Source: Nitrosomonas sp. UBA6494
Lineage (GTDB): Bacteria > Pseudomonadota > Gammaproteobacteria > Burkholderiales > Nitrosomonadaceae
Reading direction: 5' to 3'
Assembly (NCBI GenBank): GCA_002435335.1
Contig: DJMI01000171.1
Coordinates: 1-10,353, forward strand
DNA length: 10,353 bases
The position numbers and the translations under genes were made by a program. Under the pieces are notes generated by a model. The model did not search any database, was not told where the DNA came from, and saw only the letters and a program-made list of their open reading frames with translations. Shown here piece by piece: positions 1-7,973 of this stretch. The first letter of the stretch is position 1, and every line of letters begins with the position of its first letter.

Positions 1-2
1 AC

Positions 3-1112
3 GTTTTAAAGGCGGGCGAACAACAGAAAGATAAGAAAATTCTGCGGACGATGGTTCTGGGTGTGGAACATATCATCGTCAAAACAGAATCAACACAGCG
101 CATAAAAATGACCGCTGACGAGCAAGAAAGGTATTTGAATCTTTATCGTACCTTGATCAAGCTTCGGCCGGATATGATCATCCTCTGGGGTGGCTTGTTA
201 TTAGAGATGACCATCATGCGGGAAGCTCGGGAGGCGGGCATACCCGTGGTATTTTATTTGGTCAATGCATCTTATAAAGATAAATCGACTTTCCGCTATG
301 TATCAGTTATCGTAACCGATACTCAAGCAACAGCGGACATGTACAAAGAAAGGTTTGGTTTTGAATGCCATCCGATTGGAAAATTTATCGATCCAAATTT
401 AATCAAAGCCACAGTAAGAAAACCAGATTACATTACATTTATCAATCCCAGCTTTGAGAAAGGCGTTAATGTTTTCATGCCATTAGCCAAGCTGGCGGCG
501 CAAGAGTGTCCGGAAATCAAATTTTTGGTGGTGCAAAGTCGTGGGCGCTGGGCGACAGCCTTAAACGTACTTAAATTTAATCCAGAAGATTTTCCGAACG
601 TAAAAATTATCGGACATCAAAAAGACATGCGTCCGGTCTATGCCACTACAAAGGCTCTTCTTTTGCCTTCGACGTGGCACGAAAGTGGTGCACGTGTCAT
701 TGCGGAAGCATTGATAAACGGTATTCCCATCATTGCCAGTAACACCGGTGGTTCGTCTGAGCTTGTGGGTGAAGGCGGCGTTATATTGGATTTGCCTGAG
801 GCTGTAAGGGAAAAACGTGGGGAACCGGCCGATGAAGCTACAGCGAGAGAGTGGTTAGACGAAATTAAGCGCATCTGGTTTGATGGGATCTATGCTCAAG
901 ATTTATGCAAGAAAGCCGAGTCCGAAGCGAACAAGCACGATGTGATGCATAATGTTGACCGATTCCTTGCAGTTGTCGGGCCTGTTGTGAGTGCTAGTAA
1001 AAAAGTGGCAAAATCATCACCAACGAATTCGACTACGTTAAACAATGTGGTCAAAATGGCATTGGCGCGTAAGCAAGCGCGTACTGCAAGCCGCAATAAA
1101 AAAAGAAAATAA
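3..1112 (+). CDS. GT4-family glycosyltransferase, 5' end outside window
   Basis: The reading frame is open to the left edge (no stop between base 3 and the Met at 51), so the real start probably lies upstream and about 369 residues are visible. The C-terminal half has the GT-B, GT4 pattern: a beta-strand with an INPSFEKG loop, a stretch ending in KIIGHQKDM, then HESGARVIAEA with the E-x7-E pair (Glu codons at 681 and 705), followed by GIPIIASNTGGSSELVGEGG, which in this family holds the nucleotide-sugar diphosphate and ribose. It would transfer a sugar from an activated donor at the cytoplasmic face. The N-terminal half (LRPDMIILWGG, then GIPVVFYLVN) fits the acceptor-side Rossmann domain. 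The last 40 or so residues are Lys/Arg/Ser/Thr-rich and look disordered. Donor and acceptor cannot be read from sequence. The next gene, a sulfotransferase, suggests the glycan made here is sulfated. Confidence 0.85.
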   Translation, partial: VLKAGEQQKDKKILRTMVLGVEHIIVKTESTQRIKMTADEQERYLNLYRTLIKLRPDMIILWGGLLLEMTIMREAREAGIPVVFYLVNASYKDKSTFRYVSVIVTDTQATADMYKERFGFECHPIGKFIDPNLIKATVRKPDYITFINPSFEKGVNVFMPLAKLAAQECPEIKFLVVQSRGRWATALNVLKFNPEDFPNVKIIGHQKDMRPVYATTKALLLPSTWHESGARVIAEALINGIPIIASNTGGSSELVGEGGVILDLPEAVREKRGEPADEATAREWLDEIKRIWFDGIYAQDLCKKAESEANKHDVMHNVDRFLAVVGPVVSASKKVAKSSPTNSTTLNNVVKMALARKQARTASRNKKRK

Positions 1113-1125
1113 ATTAGTGTGTGAT

Positions 1126-1150
1126 AATTGCAATCATAACGATTGCGATT
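1126..1150 (+). other. Inverted repeat / RNA hairpin between glycosyltransferase and sulfotransferase genes
   Basis: AATTGCAATC (1126-1135) pairs with GATTGCGATT (1141-1150) over ten pairs, one of them G-U, around a five-base loop ATAAC. It sits 13 bases after the glycosyltransferase stop. No run of T follows, so it does not look like a Rho-independent terminator. It could be an mRNA processing or stability element, or an operator-like palindrome. It also falls inside the extended reading frame that begins at GTG 1121, and so argues that this frame extension is not translated. Confidence 0.55.
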
Positions 1151-1171
1151 CCGATTATGGCTTTTGCTAGC

Positions 1172-1966
1172 ATGGAAAGAAAAAAAACAATCCCGGTTTC
1201 CGACAAAAATAGACGTGAAATGAGTTTGGAACGGGATTTCTCCCAGCCATATCCAATTACTAAACGCTATTGTATTCTTTCCAGTCCACGTTCCGGAAGT
1301 ACGTTGCTTGGTCGAATGTTGTATGAAACAAGGGGTGCCGGAGATCCGCAGGAATATTTCAATCCGCCGCTACTGCAAATAGAGCGCGAACGATCAGGTG
1401 ATTCGAATATGTCGCTCATTGCTTTCATGAAAAGGATGGAAATGCGTCGTACCTCACCGAATGGCGTATTCGGTATGAAGTTGCATTTTTATCAAATGTT
1501 GCACGCTTTCCAAGCCAGTAAACCGAACAAAAACATGCTGGCTATGCTGAGTCGTTTCAATCATTTGATTTGGATCCGTCGGCGCGATAAGTTACGACAA
1601 GCGATTTCTCAAGCGATCGGGCAACATACGCAGATCTGGAGTTCAGAAGACGCACGCAATACTGAAAGAAAAGCAATCAAGATTCATCCATTTGCATGTG
1701 TTCGCGCGTTGCAAGTAGTAGCCGGGGATGATCGAGGTTGGGAGCAATTGATAGAAACAGCAAATCTCAAGGTTCATACAATCTGGTATGAAGATTTGGT
1801 AAAGGATTACGGTGTAGAATGTCGTAAAGTATTGAAACATCTAGCTCTTGAACAATCGGATATGGAAATTCCTGCTCCACCGATACAGCGCCAAGCAAAC
1901 GAGATGAATGAAGCTTTGTACCATGAACTGAAAGCTTATTTGGGTTGGAGTGAAGAAATCGGATGA
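1172..1966 (+). CDS. Stf0-type PAPS-dependent sulfotransferase
   Basis: A 264-residue protein (from ATG 1172) of the Stf0/LPS sulfotransferase family, which moves sulfate from PAPS to a sugar hydroxyl in the cytoplasm. Visible motifs: ILSSPRSGSTLL at about residues 35-46 (the 5'-phosphosulfate loop), GDPQEYFN at 57-64 with Glu61 at the place of the proposed catalytic base, FGMKLHFYQ, and LIWIRRRDKLRQAISQA with Arg136-138 for the 3'-phosphate. YEDLVKD follows near the C-terminus, as in family members. The frame is open from GTG 1121, but that extension would add a very hydrophobic stretch and overlaps a hairpin. ATG 1172 or ATG 1220 (MSLERDF) fit the family length better, and none has a strong ribosome-binding site. 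Its stop overlaps the next start (ATGA), so the two are probably translationally coupled. The substrate is probably a sugar built by the neighbouring glycosyltransferase. Confidence 0.85.
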   Translation: MERKKTIPVSDKNRREMSLERDFSQPYPITKRYCILSSPRSGSTLLGRMLYETRGAGDPQEYFNPPLLQIERERSGDSNMSLIAFMKRMEMRRTSPNGVFGMKLHFYQMLHAFQASKPNKNMLAMLSRFNHLIWIRRRDKLRQAISQAIGQHTQIWSSEDARNTERKAIKIHPFACVRALQVVAGDDRGWEQLIETANLKVHTIWYEDLVKDYGVECRKVLKHLALEQSDMEIPAPPIQRQANEMNEALYHELKAYLGWSEEIG

Positions 1967-4818
1967 TTGCAACGATCTTTGCCGGAATTGAAGCGCAGAT
2001 TTCACAAAATCCCGAGGCGGTAGCGTTGCTCGCTCATGCACGACAACCGCTTACTTATGCAGCACTAGGAAAACAAATCAAACAATGCGGGAACGATTTG
2101 CATGCAATGGGGGTGAGTGCGGTTGATCGCGTTGCTATCGTAATGCCAAATGGCCCGGAATTGGCGTCAACGTGTTTATCGGTGATGGCTTGCGCAGTCG
2201 CGGTACCATTGAATCCCGATTACAAACAAGCAGAATTTGCTTCGTGTTTTTCCCGGTTTAAGCCAAAAATTTTGCTGATCCTCGCAGGCGAGGATCATCC
2301 GGCACGTATTGAAGCAGCAAAAACAGGTATCCCAGTGATTGAGGTTGTGACTTCGCAAACGAGAGCAGCAGGAGAGTTTTCGCTTAAAAATGACGCAATC
2401 AAACCGCAAAATACAAGTAAATCGATCAGTCTGCCGAATGCGTCCAGTCATGCGCTTATTTTGCAAACTTCGGGTACGACGTCGCGACCTAAAATTGTGC
2501 CGCTGACACACCGGAATTTACTCGTCTCGGCAAATAATTTGTGCCGGTCTCTTAATTTACAGCCGGAAGACAGGGTATTGCATTTTCTACCGATGTTTCA
2601 TATCGGAGGAATAATAGATGTGCTGGCGGCTCCGCTGTTATCAGGTGGTTCGGTAATCTGCGCTTCCAGTTTTTCTGCACCGGATTTTTTTCGTGATATT
2701 AAAGAATTGAAACCGACTTGGACACAGACGGTTCCAGTCATGACCAGGGAAATTTTGCAAAATCTGGATAATTTTCCCGAATCTGTGAAAACGCATTATT
2801 TGCGTTTTGTTCGATCCGTGTCGGCACCGCTTCCGGTGGAGTTGATGACCGATTTTGAACAAAAATTTTCGCTGCCGCTGATTGAAATATTCGGCATGAC
2901 CGAAACCGCCGGCGTCATTACCAGTAATCCATTACCGCCCGGCAAACGCAAACCAGGCTCTGTCGGATTGCCGGTAGGGATGGAAGTTAACATCGTCGAC
3001 GAACAGGATCGACAGCTTTCGCATAATTGCCTTGGTCAGGTTGTGGTGCGCGGTGAGAATTTGTTGCAGGGTTACGAAAACGAGATCGATGAAAATGCAC
3101 GCTTGTTCACCGCTGCAGGATTTCATACCGGCGATCTCGGGTATTTCGATGAAGAAGGTTATCTTTATCTTAAGGGTAGGATAAAAGATATGATTAATCG
3201 CGGCGGAGAAAAGGTAACGCCGCAAGAAATCGATCAGGTTTTGTTATCGCATGCGGCGGTTGCCGATGCGGCTTGTTTTGCCGTGCCTCATCCGTCGCTC
3301 GGGGAAGATGTCGGAGCGTTGGTGGTTCTGAAGTCGGGAGAAGCCGTAACTAAGGATGCATTACAGGCTTTTCTGCGCGAACGCTTGGCATTCTTCAAAA
3401 TCCCGAGAATGCTCCGCTTTGTGGACAAAATTCCACGGAAAAACGGCAAATTACAGCGTACATTGTTGACCGAGATGTATGGCAGCGGAGGCGAAGAAAT
3501 GAATGTGCGCCCCGCCTATGAAGCGCCTCAGTCGATACTTGCCAAAATGCTGGCCGCCATGTGGGAAAAAATACTCAAAATCGAGCAGGTCGGCATGCAG
3601 GATGATTTCTTTCAACTGGGTGGCGATTCGCTTAAGGCAGCCAGTTTTATCAATGAGCTGCAGCAAAAATGGGGCGATACCATTTATGTATCGTCACTGT
3701 TTGACGCGCCGACCCTGGCGGGTTATGAAAAATATCTGCGCCTGCATTATTCCGAGTTGGTGGCGAGAATGCTTGGTGAATATGTTGCACCGCAAGTCAC
3801 GGGCGCCAGGGTTACCACAGAAATGATCCAACGGCTGCGTACAGCCATTTCACACCCTTCTCCGGTGACAAAACAGGTTACGAAAAAAAATCCGCGCGCT
3901 ATTTTTGTGCTGAGTCCGCCACGCTCCGGATCAACGTTGTTGCGTGTGATGCTGGCTGGGCACCCGCGCTTGTTTTCACCACCGGAACTTTATTTGCTGT
4001 CGTTCAATACGCTAGCGGATAGAAAGGCATGGTATTCGGGATCGCAACGTTTTCAATTGGAAGGCAATGTTCGCGCCTTGATGCAAATACACAATCAATC
4101 GTTAGAGGAAATCCAGCAACTTGTGACCCGACTGGAGGATCAGCAATGCCCGATTCAAGATTACTACCGAATGATGCAGGAGTGGCTGGGTGATCGTATT
4201 CTAGTGGACAAAACACCGGCTTATGCAATTGATCTGGAGACGCTGCAGCGCGCAGAAGCTTACTTTGAGAATCCGTTTTATATTTATTTGCAGCGGCATC
4301 CTTATGGAATGATACGTTCATTCGAGGAAGCCAAACTGGAACAACTTTGGTATCCACGCTTAGTCGGAAACGAAGCCGGCACTCTGGATGCGTTGCCATA
4401 TAGCCGCAAGCAGTTGGCCGAAATGATCTGGCTCATCTTGAATCAGAATATCCTTCGGTTCCTGCAAGACATCCCGGTTGAAAGGCAATTCCGTGTCAAA
4501 TTTGAGGATTTGGTGAATCAGCCGGAACGCGAGATGCGGATGTTTTGCGATAAAGTCGGATTGGAATTTGCTCCGGGAATGTTAAATCCCCAGGAGCAAA
4601 AGCAGCATCGGATGACGGATGGCATTCATGAAGTATCTCGCATGATCGGTGATCCTAAATTTCATCAACATAAAAAAATTGATCCTGCGGTAGCTGATCA
4701 ATGGAAATCATCTTATGAGATTGATTTTCTAGCTGATGAAACAGTCAGCTTAGCTACCTCGCTGGGTTATTTTGAGACCGTGGCAGGTGTTCGTGGCAGA
4801 AAGGAAATAGAGTTGTGA
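1963..4818 (+). CDS. Fused acyl-AMP ligase - carrier - sulfotransferase (NRPS-like loading protein)
   Basis: A 951-residue three-part enzyme. Residues 1-505 are an AMP-forming ligase of the acyl/oxalyl-CoA-synthetase type: LQTSGTTSRPK (167-177), EIFGMTETAG (308-317), TGDLGY with Asp391 for ribose, GRIKDMINRGGEK (405-417) and PRKNGKLQR with the catalytic Lys496, so all adenylation motifs are intact. Residues about 525-600 are a peptidyl/acyl carrier domain with LGGDSL, Ser556 being the phosphopantetheine site. After a linker, residues about 643-930 form a sulfotransferase of the Sulfotransfer_3 type: VLSPPRSGSTLL (649-660) binds the 5'-phosphosulfate, and LQRHPYGMIRSF with Arg778 and Ser786 the 3'-phosphate. 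The reading is that an acyl group is activated, tethered and sulfated on the carrier. The A domain is not of the amino-acid type, so no specificity code can be read. ATG 1963 overlaps the previous stop; GGAG at 1947-1950 is a distant ribosome-binding site. Confidence 0.88.
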   Translation: MIATIFAGIEAQISQNPEAVALLAHARQPLTYAALGKQIKQCGNDLHAMGVSAVDRVAIVMPNGPELASTCLSVMACAVAVPLNPDYKQAEFASCFSRFKPKILLILAGEDHPARIEAAKTGIPVIEVVTSQTRAAGEFSLKNDAIKPQNTSKSISLPNASSHALILQTSGTTSRPKIVPLTHRNLLVSANNLCRSLNLQPEDRVLHFLPMFHIGGIIDVLAAPLLSGGSVICASSFSAPDFFRDIKELKPTWTQTVPVMTREILQNLDNFPESVKTHYLRFVRSVSAPLPVELMTDFEQKFSLPLIEIFGMTETAGVITSNPLPPGKRKPGSVGLPVGMEVNIVDEQDRQLSHNCLGQVVVRGENLLQGYENEIDENARLFTAAGFHTGDLGYFDEEGYLYLKGRIKDMINRGGEKVTPQEIDQVLLSHAAVADAACFAVPHPSLGEDVGALVVLKSGEAVTKDALQAFLRERLAFFKIPRMLRFVDKIPRKNGKLQRTLLTEMYGSGGEEMNVRPAYEAPQSILAKMLAAMWEKILKIEQVGMQDDFFQLGGDSLKAASFINELQQKWGDTIYVSSLFDAPTLAGYEKYLRLHYSELVARMLGEYVAPQVTGARVTTEMIQRLRTAISHPSPVTKQVTKKNPRAIFVLSPPRSGSTLLRVMLAGHPRLFSPPELYLLSFNTLADRKAWYSGSQRFQLEGNVRALMQIHNQSLEEIQQLVTRLEDQQCPIQDYYRMMQEWLGDRILVDKTPAYAIDLETLQRAEAYFENPFYIYLQRHPYGMIRSFEEAKLEQLWYPRLVGNEAGTLDALPYSRKQLAEMIWLILNQNILRFLQDIPVERQFRVKFEDLVNQPEREMRMFCDKVGLEFAPGMLNPQEQKQHRMTDGIHEVSRMIGDPKFHQHKKIDPAVADQWKSSYEIDFLADETVSLATSLGYFETVAGVRGRKEIEL
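4801..4805 (+). promoter_or_regulatory. Ribosome-binding site for the GTG-started NRPS gene
   Basis: AAGGA lies nine bases before GTG 4815, inside the last codons of the upstream gene. It supports the GTG as the true start, with a 4-base GTGA overlap, and makes coupled translation of the two megasynthase parts likely. Confidence 0.6.
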
Positions 4819-7800
4819 GTTCTGTCGAGGATTTTCTGGCCGAGCTGGCGCAGCTCGATGTAAAGATCTGGGCGGAGGAAGGAAAATTACGCATCAATGC
4901 GCCGGATCAAGTTCTCACCGAAGCGCTGCAGGCGCAATTGCGCATGCGCAAACCGGAATTGATCGCGTTTCTGTCCAAAACCGAGAGCACACCAGAATCG
5001 GTTCATAAGATTAAGCCGTTTCCACGGGAAAATACCATTCCTCTGACCTATGGCCAGGAGCGCATCTGGTCGTTGGCCAGGATGGAACCTGACAGCAGCT
5101 TGTACAATGTACCGACGGTTTTTTTGCTCAATGGCCCTCTCAACATCAAAGCGTTGGAGCGTAGCTTGGTGGAAATACAGCACCGGCATGAAATTTTGCG
5201 CACAATTTTTCCTGGCGAGGATCTGGCCAGTGCCAGACAAGTCATACTGCCCGATGCGAAGCTGATATTGCCGGTCACCGAAATAGGCAGGGATTTGGCC
5301 AAATTGTCCAAACAAAGTGCCGGACGTGAGGTGATGCGGATTCTCCAGGCCGAAGCACGCCAGCCCTTCGACATTCTCAAGGGTCCGCTTTGGCGTGCAC
5401 GCCTTTTCCGTCTGGGGGCTCGCCGCCACGTACTTTCCTTGATCATGCATCATATTATTTTTGATGGGTTATCTAAGGTTGTATTTCTTGCCGAGCTGGC
5501 AAATGGCTATCAAGCATATGCGGCAAATAATGATGAAGCGGCTTTTGTTGCGCCGTTGTCGATTCAATTTGCAGATTTTGCCGCTTGGCAGCGCCAATTT
5601 CTTGACGAACGCAATCTGCAGCGTCAGTTGGCTTATTGGAGCAAGCGACTGGAAGGTGATGTTCCGGCGTTAGCGGTGCCTAACGATCGAGCTCGAGTGT
5701 CGGAGAAAGGGCGGGCCGGGGTGGTACAGTTCGAGATTCCCGCCAAGCTGTCGAAAGAACTGGAAGAATTTAGCCGCAAAGAGCATGCCGGTCTTTATGT
5801 CACTTTGCTCGCAGCTTTTCAGGTTTTATTGCGTTGCTTCTCCGGACAAGAAGACCTGCTGGTATGTTCACCGACAGCGAGTCGCGATAACGCCGATTTG
5901 GAAAAGATGATCGGCTATTTCAACAATGTGGTGGTGATACGCGGCGATTTGTCGGCTAAACTCACATTTAGAGCGCTAGTGGGGCAATTGCGTCGCTTGA
6001 CGGTAGAAGCTTACGATAACCAGAATTTGCCGTTGCAGCACTTGGCGCAGCAACCGAATCTGATACGCACACCGCTGACGCGGGCGATGTTTTCTTATCA
6101 GGATACAACCAGTCGCCGCTTGGATCTGCCTGAAATTAAGGCCGAACCGATAAATATTCGTAAAGAAGGTTCGGATTTTGAGTTGGCTATGTATATCGAG
6201 AACGATGCAGGAGTTCTCTACGGTGTATTGGAATTTAATGCAGGTATTTTTGGGCACAAGACCATAGACCGATTTCTTAAGGGATTTGGTCGGGTGTTGA
6301 ATCTGATTGCTGCCAATCCCGATCGGTTGTTGAGTGATTTTCCTCGCTTCGGCGGTGCGGAACAAAGAATTGAAGAAACATTGGCGGCACACTCGCAAAT
6401 TGACAGAGCCGCGGCAGTGATCAATTCCGCATCGGGCAGGCCGGTTGTGTACCTGGTGTTGAACGAGCATGATGTGCCTGATTTGGAAGCGATTCGTGCT
6501 CATGCAAAGGCTTCTTTGCCGGATTATCTGGTTCCGATATCGTTTATTACGATCGATGAAATGCCTTTGCTGCCGGATGGGTCGGTAGATAAGGCGGCAT
6601 TGCCTGTGCCGTTGATCGATCGCCATCAGTTGGCATCCGCCTATGTCGCGCCGAGGAACGCGCTAGAGGAGAAATTGGCTGCGGTCTGGAAGAAAGTTCT
6701 CTGGTTGAACTATGATGTTGGTATTCATGATCGCTTTCGCGATCTTGGCGGTCATTCGCTGCTTTCGGTACAGTTGATCGTTGAAGTTGAAAAAGCGCTG
6801 CAACACTCCATTCCGCCTCAAGCCATCAATGCAAATACCGTTGCGGAAATGGCTGAGGCAATAGATAATGCCGATCGAAACGTTCAGCAAGACGTGATCA
6901 AAGGCGATGCTAGATCTGTTTTGCCACCGGACATTTACCGGGGATTGCGCACTTACACGGCATCGTGGGAAGGTGTGCGAACTACTCCAGAATCCATTAT
7001 GGTCGGATTGAACGTCACCGGAAAAAAACAAGCGTTATTTTGGTGTTTGCAGCGTTATCAAGAATTGACTCAATTCGCCAAGTATCTTGGACCGGATCAA
7101 CCGGTCTACGGTATGCGCTCCGGTAACTATGTTATGGTCAAAACGCAGGATAATATTAATCTTTTGGCAAAACATTATGTGAGTGAAATTCTGCAGACAC
7201 AACCTACAGGCCCCTATATGATAGGCGGAAATTGTCAGGCTGCGAAAATCGCATTCCAGATTGCGACTCAATTAAAAGCACTAGGCCACGAGATTACTTT
7301 GCTGATCGTGATGGAGAAATTTATACCTATGCGATATGATGGCCCGGTTGCCATGCTGTGGGGTGAATTTACGTTGCAGAGACTGAATAAGTATTTTCAT
7401 CAGCCCAGTATCGGTTGGCGTAAGTACTATACCGGACCTTTTTCCATGTCCGTTGTACCAGGCGAGCATGCGCAATATTTTCGTGAACCTAATGTGCAAG
7501 TGTTGATGGATACTGTACGCGACAGAATGCAGCAAGCACAGCAAAGAAACTTTTCTGCATGGATGACGGATAAGGCTGAACCAAATTATCAGTATCTGCC
7601 CGAAGAAGCTTATCGGGCCAAGCTTATCGGGCCATCGGAACTTCATATGGTTCGCGGCGCTAATGTTTTAATCCCGATAACGGTAAAAAATTCTAGCGCT
7701 TGTTATTGGCAAGCTTCCGAAGAAAGTGGTATTTTTCTTGTCAATCGCTGGCTTGACAGCGACGGAAAAGCTGTCGGTGTTCTGGATGGCCGTAGCGATT

Positions 7801-7973
7801 TACCTGGCTCGGTGGCTCCGGCTGCGGAAACCAAGCTTGAAATATCAGTCAAAGCGCCTACGGCAGCTGGACTGTGGACATTGGAACTCGATCTGGTCGA
7901 AGAAGGGGTGACTTGGTTTCAGGATCAAGGTTCCACGCCGTTGCAAATCAAGTGTGTCGTTAAGGATTCCTGA
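4815..7973 (+). CDS. NRPS: docking - condensation - adenylation remnant - carrier - Cys thioesterase - Ig-like domain
   Basis: A 1052-residue synthetase. Residues 1-55 resemble the TubC N-terminal docking domain (FLAELAQLDVKIWAEEGKLR). Residues about 72-510 are a condensation domain: LTYGQERIW, RHEILRTIF, the catalytic HHIIFDG (212-218), FADFAAWQ and IGYFNNVVVIRGDL. At about residue 518 the C domain runs straight into the last subdomain of an adenylation domain (RIEETLAAHSQ, LPDYLVP, LPDGSVDKAALP). The roughly 400-residue core is missing, and the A10 lysine is Ser590. A carrier domain follows (DLGGHSLLS, Ser648). Residues about 715-910 are alpha/beta-hydrolase thioesterase-like, with IGGNCQAAK giving Cys807 where Ser is usual, and PGEH giving His885. 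Residues about 930-1050 are an all-beta Ig-like domain (VKNSSACYW, LELDLVEEGVTWF). It probably takes the acyl group from the upstream ligase-carrier protein, condenses it with an amine supplied in trans and releases the product. Confidence 0.88.
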   Translation: MSSVEDFLAELAQLDVKIWAEEGKLRINAPDQVLTEALQAQLRMRKPELIAFLSKTESTPESVHKIKPFPRENTIPLTYGQERIWSLARMEPDSSLYNVPTVFLLNGPLNIKALERSLVEIQHRHEILRTIFPGEDLASARQVILPDAKLILPVTEIGRDLAKLSKQSAGREVMRILQAEARQPFDILKGPLWRARLFRLGARRHVLSLIMHHIIFDGLSKVVFLAELANGYQAYAANNDEAAFVAPLSIQFADFAAWQRQFLDERNLQRQLAYWSKRLEGDVPALAVPNDRARVSEKGRAGVVQFEIPAKLSKELEEFSRKEHAGLYVTLLAAFQVLLRCFSGQEDLLVCSPTASRDNADLEKMIGYFNNVVVIRGDLSAKLTFRALVGQLRRLTVEAYDNQNLPLQHLAQQPNLIRTPLTRAMFSYQDTTSRRLDLPEIKAEPINIRKEGSDFELAMYIENDAGVLYGVLEFNAGIFGHKTIDRFLKGFGRVLNLIAANPDRLLSDFPRFGGAEQRIEETLAAHSQIDRAAAVINSASGRPVVYLVLNEHDVPDLEAIRAHAKASLPDYLVPISFITIDEMPLLPDGSVDKAALPVPLIDRHQLASAYVAPRNALEEKLAAVWKKVLWLNYDVGIHDRFRDLGGHSLLSVQLIVEVEKALQHSIPPQAINANTVAEMAEAIDNADRNVQQDVIKGDARSVLPPDIYRGLRTYTASWEGVRTTPESIMVGLNVTGKKQALFWCLQRYQELTQFAKYLGPDQPVYGMRSGNYVMVKTQDNINLLAKHYVSEILQTQPTGPYMIGGNCQAAKIAFQIATQLKALGHEITLLIVMEKFIPMRYDGPVAMLWGEFTLQRLNKYFHQPSIGWRKYYTGPFSMSVVPGEHAQYFREPNVQVLMDTVRDRMQQAQQRNFSAWMTDKAEPNYQYLPEEAYRAKLIGPSELHMVRGANVLIPITVKNSSACYWQASEESGIFLVNRWLDSDGKAVGVLDGRSDLPGSVAPAAETKLEISVKAPTAAGLWTLELDLVEEGVTWFQDQGSTPLQIKCVVKDS
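7607..7634 (+). repeat. Perfect 14-bp tandem duplication inside the NRPS gene
   Basis: AGCTTATCGGGCCA occurs at 7607-7620 and again, with no gap, at 7621-7634. Fourteen is not a multiple of three, so the two copies are read in different frames (AYRAK, then LIGP). The repeat lies in the linker between the thioesterase-like and Ig-like domains. Both flanking domains read sensibly in the present frame, so the gene is not broken by it. Confidence 0.85.

Noticed and set aside
51..1112. ATG at 51 as the true start of the glycosyltransferase
   Set aside because: The frame continues upstream to the window edge without a stop and with protein-like residues, and the N-terminal Rossmann domain would be short from 51. 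The start is probably outside the window.
5976..6626. 216-residue antisense open frame opposite the NRPS gene
   Set aside because: It runs against a strand with clear condensation-domain motifs, has no recognisable motif and no ribosome-binding site I could see. The same holds for the 188-residue antisense frame at 4887-5453.
1963..7973. Olefin-synthase (Ols/CurM-type) pathway making a terminal alkene
   Set aside because: The sulfotransferase and thioesterase are on different proteins separated by a condensation domain, there are no polyketide extension domains, and the thioesterase has Cys instead of Ser. Kept only as a mechanistic parallel.
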